From CAWGHZ01 sp963822575 (GTDB taxonomy: Bacteria; Pseudomonadota; Alphaproteobacteria; MPNO01; DASWLB01), in NCBI GenBank assembly GCA_963822575.1, contig CAWGHZ010000004.1, forward strand, positions 372,001 to 436,000: a stretch of 64,000 bases of DNA, written 5' to 3'. The number at the start of each line of letters is the position of its first letter. Position 1 is the first letter of the stretch. Positions 1 to 6,558 of the stretch are shown piece by piece. The notes below the pieces were generated by a model. That model did no database searches, was not told where the DNA came from, and saw only the letters and a program-made list of their open reading frames with translations. The position numbers and the translations under genes were made by a program.

Positions 1-437
1 CGGACGTCGCCAAGAGCTACACCGTGATGGGCGACACGGTGAACCTCGCCTCGCGCCTCGAAGGGGCCAACAAGGTGTACGGCTCGCGCATCCTGATCAA
101 CGAGGACGCCGCGCGCATGGCCGGCGACGCGGTCGAGCTGCGCGAGCTCGATTCGATCCGCGTCGTCGGCAAGACCGAGCCCGAGCGCGTGTTCGAGGTG
201 CTGGGCGCGAAGGGCCAGGTGCCGGCGGATACGCTGATGCGGCGCGACCTCTTTGCCGAGGGGCTCGACGCCTATCGCCGCGGCAAATGGGCCGAGGCGA
301 AGGCCGCTTTTGCGCGCTGCCTGGAAGGGGACGCGGCCGATCCCGCCGCCCGTACGTTTCTCGAGCGCGTCGAGCGCCTCGCCGCCGAACCGCCGCGCGA
401 GGCCTGGACCGGCGTCTGGTCGCTGGTCGGGAAATAG
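1..437 (+). CDS. class III adenylate/guanylate cyclase, C-terminal part (5' truncated by window)
   Basis: The reading frame is open from the window edge (first full codon at base 3), so only the C-terminal end is present. The visible motif YTVMGDTVNLASRLE is the class III cyclase signature, including the Asn and Arg that stabilise the transition state during cAMP or cGMP formation. After the cyclase core comes a short helical tail (about residues 75-125 of the visible part) that looks like a single TPR-type repeat. Cyclases with this tail often carry an N-terminal CHASE2 sensor and membrane segments, but that part lies outside the window. It ends seven bases before the convergent toxin gene. 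Whether it makes cAMP or cGMP cannot be decided. Confidence 0.88.
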   Translation, partial: DVAKSYTVMGDTVNLASRLEGANKVYGSRILINEDAARMAGDAVELRELDSIRVVGKTEPERVFEVLGAKGQVPADTLMRRDLFAEGLDAYRRGKWAEAKAAFARCLEGDAADPAARTFLERVERLAAEPPREAWTGVWSLVGK

Positions 438-443
438 GCGCTC

Positions 444-761
444 CTACCCGTCGTCAGGCATGTCCGCGAGCGACGCCAGCTCGTATCCGCCATACAGAAT
501 GCTGATGATCGTCACCTCGCGCAACGTGACTTCGTACGCGATAATCGCACGGCGTTCCAAGGCCGGCGTACGAAGGCCCGGACGCAGGTCGTCGCGCGGA
601 TTTCCCCGATTTGGGATTTGCTCGAGGGCGAGGCATGTCTTCTCGATGCGGTGGATATATCCTGCGTCAACCTCGAGCCCGGACCTGGCTGCGATATATT
701 CGTAAGGCGCGAGGAGGTCCTGCTCCGTCTGCGGGCGGAAGCGGACCTCATACCTTTTCAT
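444..761 (-). CDS. parE: RelE/ParE-family toxin
   Basis: A 105-residue basic protein with the ParE/RelE toxin layout: N-terminal MKRYEVRFRPQTEQDL strand-helix, a middle RIEKTCLALEQIPNRGNPRDDLRPGLRT segment typical of ParE (read here in two pieces around Pro and Gly), and a C-terminal strand with IAYEV and ILYGG. ParE toxins inhibit DNA gyrase; RelE relatives cut mRNA, and the sequence alone favours ParE. Its start overlaps the end of the upstream antitoxin gene by 14 bases, the usual antitoxin-toxin arrangement. The toxin frame is intact although the antitoxin frame is broken, which is odd because an active toxin should need its antitoxin. Confidence 0.85.
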   Translation of the reverse strand: MKRYEVRFRPQTEQDLLAPYEYIAARSGLEVDAGYIHRIEKTCLALEQIPNRGNPRDDLRPGLRTPALERRAIIAYEVTLREVTIISILYGGYELASLADMPDDG

Positions 762-1039
762 TCCGCTTCCGCCGGACCTTTTTCACCTGATCGGCGTGAT
801 GTCTTCGCAGCCGGCTGAATACGTCGTGCGCCGGAATGGACGGCCGCGGATCTGCCAAGGCCTGCTCGACCCGTCGCCGAAGCAGGTCGTCAATGGCGGC
901 CTCCTCGCCGTCGAGAGCGCGAACCGCTGCGCGCAGCACTTCACTGGCCGAGGGCGTAGGCGCCCGAATTGACGCGCGCCTCGACGCGCTCCTGCAAATC
1001 GCCGAGGGTGACTGTGATCGGTCGGCTGGTGCGCGCCAA
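748..1039 (-). pseudogene. parD: ParD-like antitoxin, frameshifted
   Basis: Reading from a TTG start at 1039, preceded by AGGAGAG about eight bases upstream, gives MARTSRPITVTLGD and then LQERVEARVNSGAYA, the ribbon-helix-helix N-terminus of a ParD antitoxin. The frame then reaches a TGA. The continuation SASEVLRAAVRALDGEE, typical of ParD, lies in another frame and runs to 748. Removing one base from the GGG run at 952-954 joins the two halves into one protein of about 95 residues. The basic C-terminal tail (KKVRRKRNEKV) overlaps the toxin start. Either a true one-base insertion has inactivated the gene, or this is a sequencing error; the continuity of the family pattern across the junction makes the frameshift itself certain. 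Confidence 0.85.
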
Positions 1040-1101
1040 AGCGTAGCTCTCCTATGACACTGTCATATCAAGGCGTGCCGCGGGCCGCTTCAAGGGCGTC
1101 C

Positions 1102-2121
1102 TCATACCTTCTCGCGTGCGCCGATGCGGCCGTTCACCCGCGGCATGACCTCGTTCATGAGCAGGCGCATCGAGGCATGGACATGCGCCTCCGCGAGACC
1201 GCCGAAATCGCCGAGCGCGACGACATGGCGGACGCCCATCGCGTCGAGCGCGACAAGCTTGTCGGCGACCGTCTCGACCGAGCCCATCAGCGAGAGCCCG
1301 TTCCGCATCGCGTCGTCGTAGGTCGATTTCTTGGCGTAGAGCCGGGCGTCAACGTAGCGGTCGAACGGTTCGGCGGCGACGCGCCGCGCCTCGGCCTCGG
1401 TCTCGGCGACGAAGGTGTGGAAGGCGATCACAGCGACGTCCTCGCCCGGCGCCGCGGTGCGGCCCGCCTCGGCGAGCCCGCGCCGATGTTCGGCGGCGAG
1501 CTTCGCCACCTCGTCGAACGATTCGAGCGAGGCATAGGGCACGGCGAGCAGGTCGTAGCCCTGCCGGCCGACATAGTACGCCGCTTCGGCGCGCAGAACG
1601 CCGACAAGGATCGGGATGTCGCGGCTCGCCGTCGGCACGTTGATCGCGACGTCCTTGAGTCGGTTGAACTTGCCGTCGAACGTCACCCGCTCGCCAGCGA
1701 GCAGGCGGCGCACGATGGCCAGGTTCTCGTCGAACCGCTCGCGCTTGTCCTTGGGGTCGATGCCGAATCCGGCGAACTCGTGCGCGAGGTACCCGGAGCC
1801 GACACCGAGCACCAGCCGCCCGCCGGATAGCTGGTCGACCAGCGCGTAGCTCTCGGCCACCTCGACCGGATTGCGGAAGGTGAGCGCGGCGATCGCCGTG
1901 CCGAGCCGCAGCCGCGTCGTCTTCGCGCCGATATGGGCGAGCAGCACAGCCGGGTTGGGGTCGATGCCGTAAGGATGGAAGTGGTGCTCGGCCAGGAAGA
2001 ACGTGTCGTACCCCAGCGCCTCGGCAAGCTCCGCCTGGCGGATCACCTGGCGGTAGAGCTCGCTCGGCGTGCGGGGCAGGGCCGGGTAATGGTCCTGCAC
2101 CGTGAAGATCGACAACCGCAT
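1102..2121 (-). CDS. LLM-class flavin-dependent oxidoreductase
   Basis: A 339-residue TIM-barrel protein of the bacterial luciferase-like family, which uses FMNH2 or F420 for monooxygenation or oxidoreduction. Visible family landmarks are the N-terminal MRLSIFTVQD strand, FFLAEHHFHPYG near residue 42, the LGTAIAALTFRNPVEVAE segment, and RLVLGVGSGYL. The ATG at 2121 is chosen because GGAGGA lies seven bases upstream, and because the longer open frame adds 43 low-complexity Arg/Pro residues absent from the family. The gene stands alone between the toxin-antitoxin pair and a small membrane protein, so the substrate cannot be inferred. Confidence 0.85.
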   Translation of the reverse strand: MRLSIFTVQDHYPALPRTPSELYRQVIRQAELAEALGYDTFFLAEHHFHPYGIDPNPAVLLAHIGAKTTRLRLGTAIAALTFRNPVEVAESYALVDQLSGGRLVLGVGSGYLAHEFAGFGIDPKDKRERFDENLAIVRRLLAGERVTFDGKFNRLKDVAINVPTASRDIPILVGVLRAEAAYYVGRQGYDLLAVPYASLESFDEVAKLAAEHRRGLAEAGRTAAPGEDVAVIAFHTFVAETEAEARRVAAEPFDRYVDARLYAKKSTYDDAMRNGLSLMGSVETVADKLVALDAMGVRHVVALGDFGGLAEAHVHASMRLLMNEVMPRVNGRIGAREKV

Positions 2122-2195
2122 GCGACACTCCTCCGCTGGCGTCCCCGCGCATATTGCGGGGCGCCAAGGAGGATGTGAAGGGCCGGGCGCCGTCG

Positions 2196-2528
2196 TCAGA
2201 TATGCAGGAACACGGCGAACAGGCACAGGCACGCGGCGACGGCGCTCCACGCGTTGACGTGGCGGCGGATCGTCTGCGACCGCTCGCGTCGGATCTCGAG
2301 GAGCCCGGCGGCAAGGCGCGCCGTCTCCAGCGCCTCGCGCCGCTGGTCGCGCTCCTTCAGCACGCCGTCGAGCATGGCGACACGGGTGGCGATCAGGCCG
2401 CGCAACTCGTCGTGGCTCATGCGCCGCATGCGGTCGAGCCCGACGCGGATCTCCTCGGCCAGCATCGGCGATTGCAGTATCCCCTCGACGGTGCCGGCGG
2501 TCGCGGCGGCGGTGGCGGTCTCGGCCAT
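2196..2528 (-). CDS. small hypothetical protein with C-terminal membrane anchor
   Basis: A 110-residue protein that I do not recognise. The start at 2528 follows AAGGAG at seven bases. Residues about 1-35 are Ala/Thr-rich, 35-85 form a charged, probably helical and coiled-coil stretch (LKERDQRREALETARLAAG), and the last 20 residues (VNAWSAVAACLCLFAVFLHI) form one hydrophobic segment, so a tail-anchored topology is likely. It is divergent from the NAD(P)HX repair gene, and the two starts are about 170 bases apart. No function is proposed. Confidence 0.6.
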   Translation of the reverse strand: MAETATAAATAGTVEGILQSPMLAEEIRVGLDRMRRMSHDELRGLIATRVAMLDGVLKERDQRREALETARLAAGLLEIRRERSQTIRRHVNAWSAVAACLCLFAVFLHI

Positions 2529-2695
2529 GTCGTGTCTCCTTTCACTGGAACCCGCCAAGCCCCTCGCACGCCGCGTGCCAACGCGAAAGCCTCATGTTTC
2601 CAGAGGGTTGGGGAAAGGCCACCGGGCAGGTCGCGCCGGGCGCGGCAAGTCGTGCCGGGACTTTTCTGCCTGGCCGCGATAGTCTCGCGGCCGCC

Positions 2696-4183
2696 ATGGA
2701 CCCGAGCGCGCGCCGCAACGCCCTCCTGACCGTCGCGGAAATGGGCCGCGCCGACGCGGCCGCCATCGCGGGCGGCGTCGCCGGCGAGACGCTGATGGAG
2801 GCGGCCGGCACCGCGGTGGCCGACGAGATCCGTCGGCGCTGGTCGCCGCGCCCGGTGGTGGTGCTGTGCGGGCCCGGCAACAATGGCGGCGACGGGTTCG
2901 TCGTCGCGCGCCGGCTGCGCCAGGCGGGGTGGGAGGCGCGCGTCGCGCTCCTGGGCGACCGCGCGCGACTTAAGGGCGACGCGGCGCTCAATGCCGGTCG
3001 CTGGGACGGCGCGGTCGTGCCGCTTTCGACCGGCGCACTCGACGGCGCCGACCTGGTGGTGGATGCGATCTTCGGCGCGGGGCTCGTGCGGGACCTCGAC
3101 GGTGTGGCGAAGGCGACGGTCGAGGCGATCGGCCCGCGTGGGCTCGCCTGCGTTGCCGTCGACGTGCCGTCCGGCGTCGACGGGGACACCGGGGCTGTCC
3201 GGGGCGCTGCCCCGCGCGCCGCGCTGACCGTCACCTTCTTCCGGCTGAAGCCGGGCCACCTGCTTTTGCCCGGCCGCGTGCTCTGCGGCGAGACGGTGGT
3301 CGCCGACATCGGCATTCCCGATGCGGTGCTCGACGCGATCGCGCCCCCGACCTTCGCCAACGGGCCGGAGCTGTGGCGCGCCGATTTCCCGTGGCCGACG
3401 CTCGAAGGCCACAAATACAGCCGCGGCCACGCCGTCGTGGCGGGCGGGGCGGAGATGACGGGCGCGGCGCGCCTCGCCGCCCGCGCCGCGATGCGCGCGG
3501 GCGCGGGGCTGGTGACGGTCGCTGCGCCGCCCGCTGCACACGCGATCTACGCGACCGCGCTCGAGCACGTCATCGTCCGCGAAGTGGCGGGCGAAGCGGC
3601 CTTCGCCGACCTGATCGCCGACCCGCGCAAGAACGCCGTGCTGGTCGGGCCCGGCGCGGGGGTGGGCGAGGGGACGCGCGCCGCGGCGCTCGCCGCGCTC
3701 GGCGCCGGCAAGGCGACCGTGCTCGACGCCGACGCGATGACGGCGTTCCAGGACGACCGCGCGACATTGTTCGCCGCGCTCGCCGGTGCGCCCGCCGTGC
3801 TGACCCCGCACGAGGGCGAGTTCCGCCGCCTGTTCGACGCCGCGGGCGACAAGCTTTCCCGCGCCCGCGCTGCGGCGGCGCAGTGCGGCTCGGTGGTGCT
3901 GCTCAAGGGCGCCGACACGGTGATCGCCGCGCCGGACGGGCGGGCGACGATCAACCGCAACGCGCCGCCGACGCTGGCGACCGCCGGCACCGGCGACGTC
4001 CTGGCCGGGCTGATCCTCGGGCTGCTCGCCCAGGGAATGGTGCCGTTCGAGGCCGCCGCCGCCGCCTGCTGGCTGCACGGCGACGCGGCGGAGCGGCTGG
4101 GTCCGGGCCTCGTCTCGGCCGATTTGCCGGACGCGCTGCCTTCCGTCCTGCGCGCCCTCGCGGCGCGCCCCGCGCGCGACTGA
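2696..4183 (+). CDS. nnr: bifunctional NAD(P)H-hydrate epimerase / ADP-dependent NAD(P)H-hydrate dehydratase
   Basis: A 495-residue two-domain repair enzyme. It interconverts R and S forms of hydrated NAD(P)H and dehydrates the S form using ADP, restoring NAD(P)H. The N-terminal YjeF_N epimerase domain shows GPGNNGGDGFV (about residues 59-69) and VPSGVDGDTG. The C-terminal ribokinase-like dehydratase domain shows LTPHEGEF, LLKGADT and the nucleotide-binding ATAGTGDVLAG. The ATG at 2696 gives the usual N-terminus; a longer open frame adds 34 residues without family character. It is a standalone housekeeping gene. Length and domain order match the fused bacterial form. Confidence 0.95.
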   Translation: MDPSARRNALLTVAEMGRADAAAIAGGVAGETLMEAAGTAVADEIRRRWSPRPVVVLCGPGNNGGDGFVVARRLRQAGWEARVALLGDRARLKGDAALNAGRWDGAVVPLSTGALDGADLVVDAIFGAGLVRDLDGVAKATVEAIGPRGLACVAVDVPSGVDGDTGAVRGAAPRAALTVTFFRLKPGHLLLPGRVLCGETVVADIGIPDAVLDAIAPPTFANGPELWRADFPWPTLEGHKYSRGHAVVAGGAEMTGAARLAARAAMRAGAGLVTVAAPPAAHAIYATALEHVIVREVAGEAAFADLIADPRKNAVLVGPGAGVGEGTRAAALAALGAGKATVLDADAMTAFQDDRATLFAALAGAPAVLTPHEGEFRRLFDAAGDKLSRARAAAAQCGSVVLLKGADTVIAAPDGRATINRNAPPTLATAGTGDVLAGLILGLLAQGMVPFEAAAAACWLHGDAAERLGPGLVSADLPDALPSVLRALAARPARD

Positions 4184-4318
4184 ATACGCCGGTATCGAGC
4201 CGTTTGCAGGGCGGCGCGGACGCCATTGTCCGGCTTTGCGGAAAAAGTTTCATAAAACCAATGCGTTCGTCGGTTTCGCTTTACGCGTTGTTAAGAGTTG
4301 GCTGCAATCCTCGGGGTC

Positions 4319-4633
4319 ATGTTCGACGGTACAATCATCGCCAAAATGATCCGGGAGCCCGAAGCAAAGGGGCGCGAGTTGTGCAGCATGTTCTTCCGCC
4401 GCGGCAACGCGATGGAATACATCAAGGCCGGCTCGACCTTCCGCCGCACGCATGCCGACCGCATGGTCGAGACCGCCGAGGTGCTCTCGGTCGCGACCGA
4501 CTCGTTCGGCATTCCGCACGTGCGGTTCAGCCTCAGCTTCCAGCGTCCCGACCGCAACGTGTTCAACGAAGGCCCGCGCACCCTGGCGCTCAAGACCTTC
4601 GCGGAGCGCTACACGGAACGCTGCGCGGTCTGA
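4319..4633 (+). CDS. small conserved-type hypothetical protein
   Basis: A 104-residue soluble protein starting MFDGTIIAKMIREPEAK, rich in Arg and aromatic residues (ELCSMFFRRGNAMEYIKAG, then FSLSFQRPDRN). I do not recognise the family. A TTG seven codons upstream (4298) is a possible alternative start; the ATG at 4319 is preferred although no strong ribosome site precedes it. Codon use matches its neighbours. The preceding 135 bases are locally richer in A and T (a tttcataaaacc stretch), consistent with a promoter. No function is proposed. Confidence 0.55.
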   Translation: MFDGTIIAKMIREPEAKGRELCSMFFRRGNAMEYIKAGSTFRRTHADRMVETAEVLSVATDSFGIPHVRFSLSFQRPDRNVFNEGPRTLALKTFAERYTERCAV

Positions 4634-4693
4634 CGCGCCGGATCGTCTTCGCCGAATCGCCGCGCTGGGCTATCCTCGCGGCGGGGGCGTACG

Positions 4694-5929
4694 ATGCCGT
4701 TCCGCATTCTCTCTCTCGACGGTGGTGGTAGCTGGTCGCTGCTCCAGGCGATGGCGCTGGAGCGGCTCTACGGTCCGAACATCGGCGGCCGCGCCATCCT
4801 GCAGAAGTTCGACCTGGTTACAGCCAATTCTGGCGGTTCGATCGTTCTGGGCGCACTGATCGCCGACAAAAGCCCGGCCCAGATCGAGGATCTGTTCAAG
4901 GACAAAGCGCGCCGCGAGTCGCTGTTCGTCGAGCGGTCGTGGTACGACCGGCTGGCCAACAGCGCCCTGGGCGTCGGCGCGAAGTACAAGACGACGGGGA
5001 AGCGCGCCGGCATCGCGGGCGTGCTCGGCGCGCTGGGCGATACGCCGATGAAGGAGCTGGGGCCGCTGCTGCCGCGGCCGGACGGCAGCCAGGTGAAGGT
5101 GCTGATCTTCGGATTCGACTACGACTGGCTGCGCGCCGCCTTCTTGCGCAGCTACGGCAATGAGGCGGGCTCCCAGGCGTCTTCCATCCCGCTCGTCGAT
5201 GCGATCAATGCGTCGTCGACCGCGCCGGTCAATTATTTCGACGACCCCGCCCTCTGGCAGCGCCACGTGGACGGGCACGAGCAGACGACCCGGTTCTGGG
5301 ACGGCGGCGTCGCCGGCTACAACAACCCGCTGCTCGCCGGCGTGGTCGAGGCGTTCATCGCGAAGGTCGCACCGAACGACGTCCACGCATTGTCGCTGGG
5401 CACCGGCACGGTGCGCCACGTCCCGCCGACCGATCCGCGCCCGGTGGCCGACGAGGCGTTCCGTACGCCTCACGAGTCGGTCAATCTGACAAACGACATC
5501 GCCAAGCTCGCCGCCGCAATCATCGACGACCCGCCGGACGCGGCGAGCTACATCGCCTACGTCATGCTGGGGATGGGCGGCGCGCCGAACGGCACGCCCG
5601 ACGATGCGAGCGTCGACAGCAGGACCATCGTCCGCCTCAACCCGTCGGTGCAGCCGAAATGGGACAAGGCCGCCGCACGCTGGCTGGCGCCGGAGGGGCT
5701 CGGCAACCGCACGCTGATCGAGCTGTTCAACCTGGACGTCGACGCGATCGCGGATGACGACATCGCGCTCATCGAAGCGCTGGGTACGGCCTGGATCGCG
5801 GGCAGCGTGCCCAACCAGCCGATCCGCATGAAGCTGCCCGACATGACGAACGAAGTCGGCGACGCGACCTTCAGTGCCGGCGAGGCGCGTTGGCAAGCGC
5901 TCGCCCCGCCGTCAGCGCCGATCGTCTGA
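4694..5929 (+). CDS. patatin-like phospholipase
   Basis: A 411-residue patatin-fold lipid acyl hydrolase using a Ser-Asp dyad. The oxyanion loop DGGG sits at residues 9-12. The nucleophile elbow reads ANSGG with Ser46, a variant of the usual GxSxG in which the first Gly is Ala. The later FWDGGVAGYNNP provides the catalytic Asp. The usual Arg after DGGG is replaced (DGGGSW), so oxyanion geometry may differ. There is no signal peptide, so it is probably cytosolic. It ends 18 bases inside the convergent Lrp-type regulator gene. Lipid substrate is unknown; no CBASS or toxin-delivery genes are adjacent. Confidence 0.85.
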   Translation: MPFRILSLDGGGSWSLLQAMALERLYGPNIGGRAILQKFDLVTANSGGSIVLGALIADKSPAQIEDLFKDKARRESLFVERSWYDRLANSALGVGAKYKTTGKRAGIAGVLGALGDTPMKELGPLLPRPDGSQVKVLIFGFDYDWLRAAFLRSYGNEAGSQASSIPLVDAINASSTAPVNYFDDPALWQRHVDGHEQTTRFWDGGVAGYNNPLLAGVVEAFIAKVAPNDVHALSLGTGTVRHVPPTDPRPVADEAFRTPHESVNLTNDIAKLAAAIIDDPPDAASYIAYVMLGMGGAPNGTPDDASVDSRTIVRLNPSVQPKWDKAAARWLAPEGLGNRTLIELFNLDVDAIADDDIALIEALGTAWIAGSVPNQPIRMKLPDMTNEVGDATFSAGEARWQALAPPSAPIV

Positions 5930-6433
5930 ACCTTCCGGCGCGCGGCGGCCCACTTGGCGGCCGCCGTCGAGGGGCAACGCGGTGCGGTATTCGACCTGCT
6001 TCAAAGCGAAGCTCGACTTGATCGAAGCGATCCCCGGCACGCGCGTCAGGTAATCGACCAGGAACCTCTCGTAGGCGTTGAGGTCGGCGACCACCACCCG
6101 AAGCAGATAGTCCGCATCGCCGGTCATCAAGTAGCACTCCATCACCTCCGGCCGCTCGACCACCGCCGCTTCGAACAGCTCCAGCGCGCTCTCGATCTGG
6201 CGCTCCAGCGTGACGTTGACGAACACGCTGACCGGCAGCCCGACCGCGCCGGGGTCGAGAAGAGTCGCGTAGCGGCGGATCACCCCCGCCTCCTCCAGCT
6301 CGCGCACTCGGCGCAGGCAGGGGGAGGGGGACAGCCCCACCTCGCGGGCCAGGTCGGCGTTGGAGATGCGCGCGCGCTCCTGCAGCACGGCGAGGATTCG
6401 CCGGTCGGTTGCGTCGAGGGGCGTTTCAGCCAT
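5912..6433 (-). CDS. Lrp/AsnC-family transcriptional regulator
   Basis: A 173-residue regulator. The N-terminal winged helix-turn-helix is visible (LDATDRRILAVLQ, then NADLAREVGLSPSPCLRRV), followed by the RAM ligand-binding domain (ALELFEAAVVERPEVMECYLM, GDADYLLRVVV). Lrp-family proteins respond to amino acids or 2-oxo acids and act as dimers or octamers. The start at 6433 (MAETPLD) is preferred to one five codons upstream. It is divergent from a 2-oxoacid dehydrogenase E1 gene, so that gene is its most likely target; an inverted repeat lies between them. This arrangement resembles mdeR-mdeB of Pseudomonas. Confidence 0.92.
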   Translation of the reverse strand: MAETPLDATDRRILAVLQERARISNADLAREVGLSPSPCLRRVRELEEAGVIRRYATLLDPGAVGLPVSVFVNVTLERQIESALELFEAAVVERPEVMECYLMTGDADYLLRVVVADLNAYERFLVDYLTRVPGIASIKSSFALKQVEYRTALPLDGGRQVGRRAPEGSDDRR

Positions 6434-6466
6434 GTCATGCCATTCCATCCGACAAATTGGGCGATT

Positions 6467-6506
6467 CGTTGCGCAGTTTCCCGTTTATCCGGCCATATTC
6501 GCAACG
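6467..6506. promoter_or_regulatory. inverted repeat in the regulator/E1 divergent promoter region
   Basis: CGTTGCG at 6467-6473 is repeated in inverse as CGCAACG at 6500-6506, 33 bases centre to centre, close to three helical turns. The spacing on one DNA face suits an Lrp-type dimer-of-dimers. It lies midway between the starts of the Lrp-type regulator and the E1 gene. The arms are short, so this could be chance. Confidence 0.35.
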
Positions 6507-6558
6507 GCATCGGGGCCGAGTCCACCCTATATCTAACGGACCGGCTAGGGGCGCGACG

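Noticed and set aside
4694..5929. Patatin-like gene as an antiviral (CBASS-type) effector
   Set aside because: No nucleotidyltransferase of the CD-NTase type or accessory defence gene lies beside it. The cyclase at the window start is an ordinary class III enzyme and is not adjacent.
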